Shown in pieces: positions 30,754-41,197 of a stretch of 64,000 nucleotides of DNA. Where the stretch lies: the NCBI RefSeq assembly GCF_051488665.1, contig NZ_JBPSEG010000011.1, positions 1-64,000 on the forward strand. Reading direction: 5' to 3'. The position numbers and the translations under genes were made by a program. The first letter of the stretch is position 1. Each line of letters starts with the position of its first letter. The DNA is from Melioribacter sp051488665. GTDB lineage: Bacteria; Bacteroidota; Ignavibacteria; Ignavibacteriales; Melioribacteraceae. The notes beneath the pieces are model-generated. The model worked only from the letters and a program-made list of their open reading frames with translations, was not told the origin of the DNA and made no database searches.

Positions 30754-33233
30754 AAACCGAATTTTATTCCCGCAATAAAGTTACGTTCGGCAGCCGGAAA
30801 GAATTCCTTACCGATTCCGTATGCCGCATAAAGATTGTCGAAAATATTGTTAATCTGCAGATACAATTTAAGATTTTTCAAATACGAATCTAATTGTAAA
30901 TCGTACGAGACATAAAAATTAGCGACAAAATACGATTCGACTTTGTTGTCGGTATAATCGGTAATGTAGGGATAAATCGATCTGTACTCGGACAATTTTT
31001 CGTCGTAATTATCGGTATAAAACTCCCCTACATACTTGCCCGACAGTTGCGCAAAGAATCCGTCTTTTTTGTATTTGATAAGCGCGTTGAACATCAGATC
31101 CGGGAAACCGCTAATTCTGTTGCCAGAAAGATCGAACCGGTAAGTTTTCGATTCGTCGTCGTTGTAGAAATATGCGTAACCTTTGCTTATATAATTTTTA
31201 CTTACAGCTCCGTTAAAAACAAATTCGAGCGCGTCGGTCGGTTTGTATATAACCGAAGATTCGATTCCGTAATGAATAGTTCTGTCCATATTTCCGGTTA
31301 TCGGCTGACCGAATCTGTCGAGCTGTCCCCTTTTTACAATCTCGTCGTTAAACAACATATAAAATCCATTTAGAGCTAAACTTAATTTATCGGTATTGTA
31401 TGCTGTTCCGAATTCAAAGTCGTTCATTGTTTCGGGTTTAACGAGCGGTTTGGAAAAATCGTAAGAGCCGTCGGGCAGTTGTTCGAACTGAGGAGTTTCG
31501 CCCCCGCTCGATTCCGCTGCGTCGTAATAATTTTTAAGGCGCGGTTCTCTAGTTACCCGGGCAAACGTAAAATAGAAATTCATTTCGGGCGTATAACGGT
31601 AATTCAACCCGAACCGCGGATTGAAAAACAAATCGTCGATTTCGAATTCATTGTCGAGGAAGCGTTCGTTGGCAATTTCATATCTATGATACGCCAGCTG
31701 CGCTTCCGCCAGAAGGCTTAATTGCGAATTAATATTATATTTTTCGTGAGCATAGAAAGTGAAGATATCCTTTCCCCCTTCGTAATAATAATAACGGTAG
31801 TCCTTTGTAATGCCCGCTGGCAGGAATTCGCCGTAATTAAGACTTCCCCAATGAACCGATCTGTGAAGGCGCAATTCGCCGCCGAGAATTAATTCGCCGC
31901 CGGTGTGATTTATGCTCAAACGCGGAATCCAACCCCATTGTTTATTTTCCACCATAGCTCGTATCAATACATTAGAAGGGTTCACTGCAGGATTAAAACC
32001 GTTGCCGCGCGTAAGTCTGAAATATGTAGTGTCGCCCCACGAGCCGTCGTAATCGAAGAATCCGTTTCCCAGCACCAGGAACAAGGCGGAATTGAGCACG
32101 ACATTATCATTAAACCTGTATTCATTGAGCAATTCAAAATGCGGCTGAGAAAAATTTTCTATTTCGTCCGGTCTCCTTTCGGCTGTATAAGTATAGCCGT
32201 TTTCGTCCGCTTCCCAATAAGAATAGTTTGCTTTTCTGAGCTCTCTGTCTTTAATGGCGAACTTCGGCAAGCCGGTATAAACCAATCCGTCTGCAAGCGG
32301 ACCGCCGAAAATATTTATTTGAGTTGTAAGATTTTCATCCAGCCGAACAGCCGACAAATAATAAGATTTTAAGTCGACCCAGCTGTTGTTGCGATACCCG
32401 CTGCTCAATGTTTGCGATAGTTTGGCATAGACCGAATATTTGTTATCTATCAATCCGCTCGAAACGACTGCGGAATATTTTCTCGTGTTGTAACTTCCGA
32501 TTGACGAGGAGATTTCCACAAGAGGCTTACTGGTAATCGAAGTTGTAATAATATTAATTGAACCTCCGACCGCGGCATATCCCGCAATACCGGAGCCGGC
32601 TCCGCGCTGAATCTGAATCAACTCGGTATTTTCCAATAGATCCGGGAAATCGATCCAGTAGACGTTATGGTCTTCCGGGTCGTTTTGAGGGATTCCGTTA
32701 ATCGATACGGAAATTCTGCGCTGATCGAACCCTCTTATGCTCAGGTAATTATAACCCAGTCCGTTACCGCCTTCGGAATAGAAAGTAGCAGAAGGAGTGT
32801 AACTGATAACTTCCGGAATGTCCTGGATTGTATAGTCTTCTTTAATTTCGGTTTTGTTTAGTTTGGTAAAAGTCAGCGGAGAAAATCCGCTTTCGCCTAT
32901 AGTGCCTTTGACGAGGACGGTTTGGCTCACAATTATGTCGCTTTTCAGTTTAATGACTTTATTTTCCAATGCAAGAAAGTCCTTTATCGGAATTTCGAAT
33001 TTTCTAAATCCGATATAACTGGCGACAATTACGTCTTCGGCTTGGAAATTTCCTTTGAGAACGAACTCTCCAAGCGAATCCGCCGAAGCGCCGACAGACG
33101 TATTTTTTATGTAGACGTTTGCTGCAGGTAAAGGCTCGCCCGTGTCGGCATTAACGATTTTACCTTTGAGCTCTGTAACCTGCGAGTAAATTAAAGATGT
33201 GAAAAGAAAAAAAAGAATAATTAAGTTTTTCAT
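30750..33233 (-). CDS. TonB-dependent receptor, probable thiamine uptake
   Basis: An 827-residue outer-membrane receptor. After the signal peptide (KNLIILFFLFTSLIYSQ) comes a carboxypeptidase-regulatory-like domain (residues about 20-100, GKIVNADTGEPLPAANVYI), then a plug domain with RGFDQRRISVSINGIPQNDPED and GSGIAGYAAVGGSINI, then a 22-strand-type barrel. The frame is open 19 codons further, but the ATG at 33233 has GGAGG seven bases ahead and starts the signal. It is the first gene downstream of a TPP riboswitch and terminator, so thiamine is the inferred substrate. TonB-ExbBD would power it. Confidence 0.9.
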   Translation of the reverse strand: MKNLIILFFLFTSLIYSQVTELKGKIVNADTGEPLPAANVYIKNTSVGASADSLGEFVLKGNFQAEDVIVASYIGFRKFEIPIKDFLALENKVIKLKSDIIVSQTVLVKGTIGESGFSPLTFTKLNKTEIKEDYTIQDIPEVISYTPSATFYSEGGNGLGYNYLSIRGFDQRRISVSINGIPQNDPEDHNVYWIDFPDLLENTELIQIQRGAGSGIAGYAAVGGSINIITTSITSKPLVEISSSIGSYNTRKYSAVVSSGLIDNKYSVYAKLSQTLSSGYRNNSWVDLKSYYLSAVRLDENLTTQINIFGGPLADGLVYTGLPKFAIKDRELRKANYSYWEADENGYTYTAERRPDEIENFSQPHFELLNEYRFNDNVVLNSALFLVLGNGFFDYDGSWGDTTYFRLTRGNGFNPAVNPSNVLIRAMVENKQWGWIPRLSINHTGGELILGGELRLHRSVHWGSLNYGEFLPAGITKDYRYYYYEGGKDIFTFYAHEKYNINSQLSLLAEAQLAYHRYEIANERFLDNEFEIDDLFFNPRFGLNYRYTPEMNFYFTFARVTREPRLKNYYDAAESSGGETPQFEQLPDGSYDFSKPLVKPETMNDFEFGTAYNTDKLSLALNGFYMLFNDEIVKRGQLDRFGQPITGNMDRTIHYGIESSVIYKPTDALEFVFNGAVSKNYISKGYAYFYNDDESKTYRFDLSGNRISGFPDLMFNALIKYKKDGFFAQLSGKYVGEFYTDNYDEKLSEYRSIYPYITDYTDNKVESYFVANFYVSYDLQLDSYLKNLKLYLQINNIFDNLYAAYGIGKEFFPAAERNFIAGIKFGL

Positions 33234-33250
33234 AAGAACCTCCGTTTTAA

Positions 33251-33284
33251 AATAAAAAAGCCGTTTTAACAACGGGAAAACGGC
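33251..33284 (-). terminator. Riboswitch-controlled intrinsic terminator
   Basis: On the minus-strand RNA, GCCGUUUU (33284-33277) pairs with AAAACGGC (33267-33260) and is followed by a U-rich run (33259-33251). It lies between the TPP aptamer and the receptor start. The 5' arm can pair instead with the 3' end of the aptamer (33307-33315), giving a nine-pair antiterminator with one bulge. This is the expected on/off platform of a transcriptional TPP riboswitch. Confidence 0.88.
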
Positions 33285-33303
33285 GATCAACTTAATTATT
33301 CTT

Positions 33304-33386
<83 letters not shown>

Positions 33387-33404
33387 TTTTATATGTTAAA
33401 AGAA

Positions 33405-36158
33405 CTAGTTAATTATTTTGAGTTTTTGTCCGACTTTTATTTTGTCGGATTGAAGATTATTCCAGTTAATAATATCCGCAACCAGAACCTTATAAATTCT
33501 TGCAATAGTCCAGAGCGATTCGCCCTGTTTAACTCTATGAATCGTTACTTTGGATTCATTATTTTGCTTGGCAATATATTTATTATCGGAATTATTTTCC
33601 ACTCCCTTCCTAACAGTAAGTTTCTGTCCGGCAAAGATTTTATTTGTGTTGAGACCATTCCAATTTTTCAAATCGTCAACGGATACATTGAATTTATCTG
33701 CTATTTCAATCAAGCTGTCGCCTCGTTTTACAATATAATAATCGCCCGGACTTTCATTGTTATCGTCGGACAGATTTTCATTTTTCTGATATATTTTCAG
33801 ATTTTGTCCCGCACGGATAAGATTGCTTCTCAGATTATTCCATTCCCTGATATTCGAAACTCTAACGCCGAACTTATCGGCAATTTCGCTTATCGTATCG
33901 CCTTTTTTAACAGTGTATTCTACAAGGTTAGAATTTCTTTTGGCGGTATTGTCGCCGTATGAATAAACGTTGTCGGCTCCTTTGAGAGTAAGCGTTTGAC
34001 CGTATCGTATCCGGTCGGATTTAAGATTGTTCCATCTTTTAAGTTGAGCGACCGACACTCCGAATTTTTTTGCAATTTCACTCAAAGTATCGCCTCGCCG
34101 CACTCTGTATTTATCCGCTCTATTATTATTGAGGCTTTGGGTCGTGGCGGTTTGAGTATACCCCGGATAAACAATCAACTTTCTGCCCTGATAAATTTTG
34201 TCGCTGCGCAGATTATTCCAGTCCTTCAATTGTGAAACCCGAACTCCGTATCGAGCGGCAATAGTTGATAAAGTTTCTCCACGACGAACCCTATGTTCGA
34301 TAACCGCGCTGCCGGTATTCGCCAATAACAATTGATTTTTTTCCGTACCGGATAACGAATCAATTTTCGAATAATACTCTGTTTGTTCTTCAGGGACATA
34401 AATTTTTAATTGTTGACCTACTTTAACCCTTCGCGTATAAGGAATATTGTTCCAGTTTCTCAAATCGGAAACGCGCACGTCGAATAATTCGGCTATATCA
34501 ACAAGATTATCGTTGCTCTTTACAGTATAGTTAACTGCAACTTTACCTTCGGGAACAATATATTCCAATGAATCGGCGCTGTAGAGCGAATCGTAAATTT
34601 GTGTGAATTTATCGTCCAGGTCAGGATTTGTGAGCTCGAGTTTATAAGTCGGATTTTCGTCTGCCGAAGCCACCAGCTCATCAACAGCAGGTAAAATATC
34701 CGTATTAATTGGAATATCATCGACATTTATGCTCGATACCGGAATCTTAAGTTCCGTTCCCACGCTTAATTTACGCCTCGGCGAAATGTTATTGTATGAT
34801 GCAAGCTGTGAAATGCTCACATTGTATTTCGATGCAATTTGCCATAAAGATTCCCCCGATTTAACTGTATGAACAGTGTACTGAACTTTTGAATCGTCAG
34901 GGATATTTTTGAGATTCGTAACAAATGCTTCGTAAGATTGAGCGGGCACTTTTAGGGGATATCCTCCTTCATATTTGGGAGGAGTAATATTTTGAATTAA
35001 TTCGGGATTTAATTCTCTTAAAAATTCAACGCTAACACCTGCGCACTTGGCAAGCACATTCAAATCGACAGCCTCTTCAATCCGGTAAATTTTATAATCA
35101 ATCGGTTTCTCGTATTGAATATTATTGAATCCGAATTTTTCGGGTTGACTTGCAATTAATGTAGCGGCAATATACTGAGGTACGTAATTACGTGTTTCTC
35201 GCGGCAAATACCTTCTCATTTCCCAGAAATTATTCGAGCCGGAAAGTCTCATGGCTCTTCTTACTCTGCCTTCGCCGCTGTTATAAGAGGCTATTGCGGA
35301 ATACCAATCGCCCAGTGAATAGTAAAGATCGCGTAGATGTCTTGCCGCGGCTCTAGTGGCTTTCTCCGGATCTCGTCTTTCGTCTATATGGTAATTGATT
35401 TTCAAGTCGTACAAGCGCGCCGTGCCTTTCATAAACTGCCACAATCCGACAGCCCTAGCCCACGATCTGGCGGTCGGGTTCAATCCGCTCTCTATCATAC
35501 TCAAGAATATTAATTGCTGAGGCACCTGCTCTTCAGCAAAAATTTTAGCCATCATCGGAAAATATTTTCCCGAACGGGAAAGCCACAGTTCCATATACTT
35601 CCTGCCTTTGCCCGTGAAATACTCGATATATTGCTCTACATTCCTGTTGATTTCCAGAGGGAATTCACCGACTACGACAGTAACGGTATTATCATCGTCG
35701 TTTACTTCCACCGAATCTTCCAGAGCAGGCAAACCAGGTATGCTTTTATTCATCCATTCGTCTAGCGCGCTTATGGATGCGTCTTCCGGTAATTCGTCCA
35801 GACTTTCAACATAACTCCTGTAGTCTTCCACGATGGCATTTTCCAATTCGACATAAGCGCCGTTTTCTTCTATATTCGGATAATAACTTAATTTATTTAT
35901 GATAGACAATGCCGATTCGTAATAATTAATAGCCTCGGATTTGAAGCCTAATTTTTGCTTGTAAAGAGCCGTCAGATAATCCTGCCTGGCGTTTTCCAAC
36001 ATCTCGCTGGTTATCGACCTGACAGTCAATACTTTTGTCGTATCGGGAGGCGTCTTTTCGCTTTTTTGAGATAAAAAGTCTAGTGTTCCGCATGCATTAA
36101 TAATGAAAAGACTCAGTACCGGTAAGATTAAAATTTTATATTTCACACTAAACTCCAT
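33405..36158 (-). CDS. Lytic transglycosylase lipoprotein with seven LysM repeats
   Basis: A 917-residue MltD-like cell-wall enzyme. The signal ends in a lipobox (LFIINAC, Cys near residue 22). The SLT domain in the middle part has [25 protein letters not shown] with the catalytic Glu, [13 protein letters not shown] and [10 protein letters not shown]. The C-terminal half holds seven LysM domains, each with a pattern like [21 protein letters not shown]; the first two are more diverged. MltD of E. coli has two LysM domains, so this is an extended form. It should cut murein and bind glycan strands strongly. It is monocistronic; the TPP riboswitch follows it. Confidence 0.92.
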   Translation of the reverse strand: MEFSVKYKILILPVLSLFIINACGTLDFLSQKSEKTPPDTTKVLTVRSITSEMLENARQDYLTALYKQKLGFKSEAINYYESALSIINKLSYYPNIEENGAYVELENAIVEDYRSYVESLDELPEDASISALDEWMNKSIPGLPALEDSVEVNDDDNTVTVVVGEFPLEINRNVEQYIEYFTGKGRKYMELWLSRSGKYFPMMAKIFAEEQVPQQLIFLSMIESGLNPTARSWARAVGLWQFMKGTARLYDLKINYHIDERRDPEKATRAAARHLRDLYYSLGDWYSAIASYNSGEGRVRRAMRLSGSNNFWEMRRYLPRETRNYVPQYIAATLIASQPEKFGFNNIQYEKPIDYKIYRIEEAVDLNVLAKCAGVSVEFLRELNPELIQNITPPKYEGGYPLKVPAQSYEAFVTNLKNIPDDSKVQYTVHTVKSGESLWQIASKYNVSISQLASYNNISPRRKLSVGTELKIPVSSINVDDIPINTDILPAVDELVASADENPTYKLELTNPDLDDKFTQIYDSLYSADSLEYIVPEGKVAVNYTVKSNDNLVDIAELFDVRVSDLRNWNNIPYTRRVKVGQQLKIYVPEEQTEYYSKIDSLSGTEKNQLLLANTGSAVIEHRVRRGETLSTIAARYGVRVSQLKDWNNLRSDKIYQGRKLIVYPGYTQTATTQSLNNNRADKYRVRRGDTLSEIAKKFGVSVAQLKRWNNLKSDRIRYGQTLTLKGADNVYSYGDNTAKRNSNLVEYTVKKGDTISEIADKFGVRVSNIREWNNLRSNLIRAGQNLKIYQKNENLSDDNNESPGDYYIVKRGDSLIEIADKFNVSVDDLKNWNGLNTNKIFAGQKLTVRKGVENNSDNKYIAKQNNESKVTIHRVKQGESLWTIARIYKVLVADIINWNNLQSDKIKVGQKLKIIN

Positions 36159-36255
36159 CTCATTTTTTCTTATTGCAATTTAGTCCCTTAAGTGAATTTT
36201 GTCAAGGAAATTATTATAAAATGTCAATTACTCCTTGTAATTAAACAAGTTAGAA

Positions 36256-37791
36256 TTAAAGAGGAATATTCGAATGTTTCTTCTTAGGATTATTATCGAC
36301 TTTTGTCTTAAGAATATTGAGCGAATCGATCAATCTTTTTTTGGTTTCTCTCGGAAAAATCACTTCGTCGATGTAACCCCTTTCGGCAGCTTTATACGGA
36401 TTTGCAAATTTTTCGGTGTATTCTTCTATAAGTTCATTCAATTTTTCCCCGGGCGATTCGGCGTTTTTAATTTCTTTTTTGAATATAATTTCGACTGCGC
36501 CTTTAGGACCCATAACGGCTATTTCTGCCGAAGGCCATGCAAAATTGAAATCGCCCCTGATGTGTTTTGAATTCATCACGTCGTAAGCTCCGCCGTAGGC
36601 TTTGCGCGTTATGACAGTAATTTTAGGAACCGTAGCTTCGCTGAATGCAAAGAGCAATTTGGCTCCGTGCCGGATAATTCCGTTCCATTCCTGTTCGGTG
36701 CCGGGCAAGAATCCGGGTACGTCGACCAGGACTATCAAAGGAATCGAAAAGGCGTCGCAAAACCTCACAAAACGAGCTCCTTTTACCGAAGCGTTTATAT
36801 CCAATACGCCCGCAAGGGCTTTCGGTTGATTGGCTACAATCCCTACAGACATCCCCCCTATTCTTCCGAATCCGACTACTATATTCTCGGCATATTGACT
36901 GTGCACTTCATAAAATTCTTCGGTCAATAAATCGATTACTTCTTTCATATCATACGGTTTATTCGGATTATCCGGAATTATTTTATCGAGCGCGGGGATT
37001 ATCAAATCATCCGACTCGTAATTCTTTTCCGGAGGAGAGTCCATCCAGTTCAAAGGTAAATACGACATCAATTGTCTTATTCCTTCGAGGACTTCGGCTT
37101 CGCTGTTAAATACAAAGTGAGCCACTCCGCTTTTGGAAGCATGCGTATCTGCGCCGCCCAGTTCTTCGAACGATACATCTTCATGCGTAACTGTTTTAAC
37201 AACATTAGGACCCGTAACGAACATATAACTTGTATTGCGGACCATGAACGTAAAATCAGTTATAGCGGGCGAATAGACAGCTCCGCCGGCGCATGGCCCC
37301 AGAATTGCGGAAATCTGAGGAACTACGCCTGAAGCCAATGTATTTCGCAAAAAAATTTCCGCGTAGCCGCCCAAACTCACAACGCCTTCCTGAATTCTCG
37401 CGCCCCCTGAATCATTCAATCCGATTATAGGAATGCCGGTTTTCAAAGCCATGTCCATTATCTTGCATATTTTTTCGGCATGAGCTTCGGACAACGAGCC
37501 TCCGAATACTGTAAAATCCTGACTAAAAACCGCCACCGGTCTGCCTTCAATTTTAGCAAAACCGGTAATAACGCCGTCCCCGTAAAACTTTTGTTTATCC
37601 AGTCCGAAATCCTGACTTCTGTGAGTTACAAGCGAATCGATTTCCTGAAAAGAGCCGCTGTCGACCAATAATTCGATTCGTTCCCGAGCTGTCAGTTTCC
37701 CTTTTTTATGCTGCTGTTCGATTTTATCTTTGCCGCCCCCTTTCAAAGCCTCGGCGCGTAAATTCTCCAGCTTTTTGAATTTATCTTCCAT
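36256..37791 (-). CDS. Acyl-CoA carboxylase carboxyltransferase (PccB-type)
   Basis: A 511-residue carboxyltransferase of the propionyl-CoA/methylmalonyl-CoA family. Two crotonase-like halves are seen: the N-half with [22 protein letters not shown] and [16 protein letters not shown], the C-half with [14 protein letters not shown] and [10 protein letters not shown]. It transfers carboxyl from biotin to an acyl-CoA. No carrier or carboxylase gene adjoins it; those are probably the genes at 129-2079. It lies one base after an unusual ABC ATPase and in one run with an ABC permease. Methylmalonyl-CoA decarboxylase subunits share this fold, so the direction of the reaction is not certain. Confidence 0.9.
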   Translation of the reverse strand: MEDKFKKLENLRAEALKGGGKDKIEQQHKKGKLTARERIELLVDSGSFQEIDSLVTHRSQDFGLDKQKFYGDGVITGFAKIEGRPVAVFSQDFTVFGGSLSEAHAEKICKIMDMALKTGIPIIGLNDSGGARIQEGVVSLGGYAEIFLRNTLASGVVPQISAILGPCAGGAVYSPAITDFTFMVRNTSYMFVTGPNVVKTVTHEDVSFEELGGADTHASKSGVAHFVFNSEAEVLEGIRQLMSYLPLNWMDSPPEKNYESDDLIIPALDKIIPDNPNKPYDMKEVIDLLTEEFYEVHSQYAENIVVGFGRIGGMSVGIVANQPKALAGVLDINASVKGARFVRFCDAFSIPLIVLVDVPGFLPGTEQEWNGIIRHGAKLLFAFSEATVPKITVITRKAYGGAYDVMNSKHIRGDFNFAWPSAEIAVMGPKGAVEIIFKKEIKNAESPGEKLNELIEEYTEKFANPYKAAERGYIDEVIFPRETKKRLIDSLNILKTKVDNNPKKKHSNIPL

Positions 37792-37792
37792 A

Positions 37793-38542
37793 TTACACCA
37801 ACATATTTGCCAGCAGATTGTCTGCGTCGAGTTTTTTGAATTCTGTAATCACGATTTTTCTCAGTTCTTCAAATTCCCCGGTTTTAATCGTATCCAGATT
37901 TTCTTCCTTAGAAATAGCGACGTCAATTTTTTTGATAATTTCTCCGGGATTTCTTTTCATCAATAACAAAACGTCCGACAAATAAATTGCTTCGGTTATA
38001 TTCGAAGTAGTAATTACCATTCCAACATTTAATTCTTTGTTAATTTTTCTGAGAAGGCTATAAAGTTCCGCCTTTGAACGGTAATCCATTTTTATGAAAG
38101 GCTCGTCTATCAAGAGAAATTTGGATTTTCTAATTAAAGCTCTTGCCAAACTAATCCGGAAACGGAATCCCAGACTGTTATTGTAGGGAACGTGATTTTC
38201 GTATCCATCCAGCCCGGTAATTTTCAGAGCTTTCAGAAAATCCTGTTCGTCATGCCGTTTCAAACCGAAGAGAATGTTTTCTTTTACATTCAACCAGGGA
38301 TAAGAAGAAGGAGCAGCCGGGATGTATATCAAGGGCGTTGCCAGTTCGTAACGGATTTCGCCTTCGCTTGGTTCTTCAAGCCCGCACAATATTTTCAACA
38401 AACTCGATTTACCCGCTCCGATTGGCGCAAGTACGGAAGTAATTTTATCGCTCTTAAATTCACAATTCAGACCTTTAAACAAAACTTTTCGGAAACCCTG
38501 CTCGTCGATATAAGTTTTGCCGAGGTTGATTAACTCAATCAT
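37793..38542 (-). CDS. ABC transporter ATP-binding protein with degenerate motifs
   Basis: A 249-residue ABC-type ATPase most like the SsuB/TauB/ThiZ group. Walker A is APIGAGKSS (Lys45 kept, first Gly replaced by Ala), and Walker B LLIDEPF keeps Asp146 and Glu147. The other motifs are altered: the Q-loop is [10 protein letters not shown] with no Gln, the signature is NSLGF instead of LSGGQ, and the switch His is Ser180 in [10 protein letters not shown] start at the ATG at 38542, just after the permease stop; the frame is open 11 codons further. It partners the permease upstream. Whether it hydrolyses ATP normally is doubtful. Confidence 0.8.
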   Translation of the reverse strand: MIELINLGKTYIDEQGFRKVLFKGLNCEFKSDKITSVLAPIGAGKSSLLKILCGLEEPSEGEIRYELATPLIYIPAAPSSYPWLNVKENILFGLKRHDEQDFLKALKITGLDGYENHVPYNNSLGFRFRISLARALIRKSKFLLIDEPFIKMDYRSKAELYSLLRKINKELNVGMVITTSNITEAIYLSDVLLLMKRNPGEIIKKIDVAISKEENLDTIKTGEFEELRKIVITEFKKLDADNLLANMLV

Positions 38543-38543
38543 C

Positions 38544-39281
38544 TTACTCTTCCCAATTAAAATATTTTTCTTCAATGACGACGAGAATTTTGTCGCCTGC
38601 CCAGATTAAAACAGTGGTAATTATGGCAACTACAAACAGGAAAACGAAATCGTTATAATAAAGCGCCCGGTAGTAAATACCGCCAAGTCCGTTACCTTTT
38701 TCGGCATACTCATAGAAAAGCGCCGCCATCCATATCAGATAATGTTTTTCCGATAACACGTGGTATAAATGCTTTTGTAAAATTTTATGGACTACTTTCT
38801 TTGCAACTTCCCTTTTAGACATTCCTAGATTTATCGCAACGTCCACGTATTCTTGTTTTATATTTGTCAATTTTCCGGCAGCTGAAAATTTGAGCAAAGC
38901 GGAAACAAAAACAAATAGAAACAGGAGCTCGCCCCAAAACGAAGCGCCGAACCAGAACAGAAATAATATTACAGGAAAAATAAAAGGGATATATTTAAGC
39001 GGTTGAACTGCCGAAAAGTCGAATGCGGCAAAAAGATTAAATCCTGTTTTTAACGCGACCAGAATCAACAAGTAGGCTAACAACATCGAAACATAGATAA
39101 CCGTAGTTGTGGAAGCCAGACTTTGAAACACGTCGTATACTTTCCACGATTCAGCAAAGGATTCGATTATCTGCGAAGGTTGAGGCAATATTTTGTTAAC
39201 CGGTAAAATAAATTCGAACAAAATCAGATAAACGAACAGAAGAGTAACTACAAACTTAATCCCGCCGTAATTTTTATTCAT
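38544..39281 (-). CDS. ABC transporter permease (SsuC/TauC/ThiX-like)
   Basis: A 245-residue inner-membrane protein with about six helices. The start resembles nitrate/sulfonate/taurine permeases (FILPVNKILPQPSQIIESF), and the coupling loop region INLGMSKREVAKKVVHKIL stands where the EAA motif lies. No substrate-binding protein gene is near, so the cargo is open; sulfonates, nitrate and thiamine precursors are the common ones for this class. It is the first gene of the permease-ATPase-carboxyltransferase run, with AGGA ahead of the ATG. Confidence 0.78.
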   Translation of the reverse strand: MNKNYGGIKFVVTLLFVYLILFEFILPVNKILPQPSQIIESFAESWKVYDVFQSLASTTTVIYVSMLLAYLLILVALKTGFNLFAAFDFSAVQPLKYIPFIFPVILFLFWFGASFWGELLFLFVFVSALLKFSAAGKLTNIKQEYVDVAINLGMSKREVAKKVVHKILQKHLYHVLSEKHYLIWMAALFYEYAEKGNGLGGIYYRALYYNDFVFLFVVAIITTVLIWAGDKILVVIEEKYFNWEE

Positions 39282-39344
39282 TTGTATCCTGTCGGTTTTA
39301 TGTACTTAATTTATCGATAGGAAATCGATTATGCAACAATATAA

Positions 39345-39986
39345 TCAAATTAAGAAAGGATTAATTTCTTTTTCCCTGCCGATTGTTGAAGATTCGCCGT
39401 GTCCCGGATAAATTACCGCATCGTCCGGAAGCGTGAGCAATCCCGTTTTAATCGAATCTATAAGTTGATCGTAATTGCCGCCCCATAAATCCGTCCTTCC
39501 GATACTTTCCTGAAAAAGAACGTCTCCGGTAAAACATAACTTTTCTTCAGGCAGATAAATTGAGTATTCGCCGGGAGTGTGCCCCGGCGTGAAAATGAAT
39601 TTCATTTTGGAACCGCCGATTTTGAGGTCGAGATTTTCTTCGATATAAAAATCGGGTTTCGGAGATTCTTCGAATTCAACTCCGTAACTTGCGGCAACTT
39701 CCTTCATTAAATCGAGAAGAAATAAATCTTTTTCCGGAGCGTAGAATTCCGGATTAAATTTTTCGCACACAAATCTGTTGCCGAGTATATGGTCGATATG
39801 ACAATGAGTATTAAAAAGGTAACGGAGTTTAATGCCGTTCAATTCGATAAAATCCGTTAATATTTCTTTCTCCTGCCGATTCGAACAGCCCGGGTCAATA
39901 ATCGCGGTGTCGAGCGTTGATTCGTCCCAGATTACGTATGTATTCTCCGCGAAGGGATTAAATACGAATTTTTTGACCGATATCAT
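39345..39986 (-). CDS. Metallo-beta-lactamase fold hydrolase (intact copy)
   Basis: A 213-residue MBL-fold protein of the glyoxalase II-like group. The zinc ligands are complete: THCHIDH, the second His in FTPGHTPGEYSIY, Asp in FTGDVLF, and the last His in YPGHGES. It likely hydrolyses a thioester or similar bond. Its first part (39469-39986) is repeated at 52404-52921 in a shortened copy. It once followed aroC directly: 35 bases of the aroC end still precede it (39987-40021), after which the sequence changes to that of the inserted island. Its old promoter is thus about 12 kb away. Confidence 0.88.
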   Translation of the reverse strand: MISVKKFVFNPFAENTYVIWDESTLDTAIIDPGCSNRQEKEILTDFIELNGIKLRYLFNTHCHIDHILGNRFVCEKFNPEFYAPEKDLFLLDLMKEVAASYGVEFEESPKPDFYIEENLDLKIGGSKMKFIFTPGHTPGEYSIYLPEEKLCFTGDVLFQESIGRTDLWGGNYDQLIDSIKTGLLTLPDDAVIYPGHGESSTIGREKEINPFLI

Positions 39987-40021
39987 TTATTAAAATTTTC
40001 TTTGAGTCTTTTTTCCAATTG
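39469..40021. repeat. Left copy of a 553-bp imperfect direct repeat
   Basis: Identical in length and order to 52404-52956, with about 23 substitutions by hand count and no insertions or deletions. It covers the start and middle of the MBL-fold gene plus the last codons of aroC. Mismatches are mostly in the distal (3') part of the MBL gene; the 240 bases nearest aroC differ at only about three places. The unit brackets the 12.4-kb island. Confidence 0.92.
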
Positions 40022-40107
40022 CGCTCAACTAATTTCTGCTTATTTGCCCAAATTATTTTTTTTCAAATATATTTTTATTTTGCCGAAACTAAATGTTGTA
40101 TTCATTT

Positions 40108-41197
40108 TCAATTCTGAATTAATTTAACTTTTTCTTCTAAGCTATTTAATAAATTATCGAATGCATCGGCAAACGCTTTTACACCTTTTTCCTGCAAATC
40201 GTTGGTAACATCTTCCATTGATATTCCCAATTCTTTCAAGTTGTTCATCAATTCAACAGCATCTGAGATATTTTCCGATAGAGTCTCCTTTACTACACCG
40301 TGGTCAATAAATGCATCAATCGTTGCAGGAGGAACCGTATTAACGGTGGTAGAACCGATTAATACTTGCACGTATAAGATATCGGAATAGTTTGGATTAT
40401 TTGTGCTGGTAGATGCCCATAAAAGCCTTTGCACTCTCGCACCGTTTGATTCCAAATTCTGCCAAACTTCACCGCTGAATAATTTTTTAAATTCTTCGTA
40501 TGCTATTTTGGAATTTGCGACAGTTGCTTGTCCCATAAATTCCGGTTTGTCGAGTTCCTCTAATAACTTATCCACCGAAGTATCAACCCTGCTAACGAAA
40601 AAACTGGCAACCGAAGATACCTTGGAAACATCGCCGCCGTTATCCATTAAAATTTTCAAGCTATCAATATATGTCTTCGCCACTTCGATATAGTTGTCGA
40701 TCGAGAAAATGAGAGTGACATTTACGTTGATTCCGTGAGATATTAATTCTTTTATTGCAGCAATGCCGGCCTGAGTTGCAGGAACTTTAATCATTATATT
40801 CGTCATCGATAATTCCTTGAATAATCGAATTGCTTCATCAACGGTTTCTTCTGTTTTGTCAGCCAACTTTGTATTTACCTCCAAAGAAACATATCCGTCT
40901 ACCCCATTTGTTTCTACGAATACCGGCAACAATTTTTGGGCAGCTAATTTAATGTCTTTTTTCGCAAGAGCTTCATATATTTCAAAAATCGGTTTCTCCA
41001 AATCAATCGATTTCAAGTCATCATCATATAAACTACTGCCTGAAATAGCCTTTTTAAAAATTAAAGGATTTGTAGTTACACCTCTCACGCCGCCGGATAT
41101 TAATTTATCCAACGTTCCGTCTAGAATAATATCTCTTTTTAATATAATCATACCAAACAAATTGACCAAGTTCGGCTAATTTCTGTAATTTTGTCAT
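40108..41197 (-). pseudogene. tal: Transaldolase with a single-base frameshift
   Basis: A TalB-like transaldolase of the roughly 360-residue type. The main frame (40108-41169) begins inside the family, at KRDIILDGTLDKLISGG; it includes VRGVTTNPLIF, the Schiff-base Lys in IMIKVPATQAG, and STSTNNPNYSDILYV. The missing start is in another frame: an ATG at 41197 gives TKLQKLAELGQFVWYDYIKK, matching the family N-terminus with the Asp in WYDYI. Removing one T from the T5 run at 41136-41140 (an A run on the coding strand) joins the frames. This may be a sequencing error or true loss of function. A restart inside the gene would lose the N-terminal catalytic Asp. Confidence 0.82.

Noticed and set aside
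41130..41150. Programmed -1 frameshift signal in the transaldolase gene (AAAAAG run)
   Set aside because: Joining the two frames requires skipping one base (+1), not slipping back, and the run is only five A residues with no visible stimulatory structure. A mutation or base-call error is simpler.
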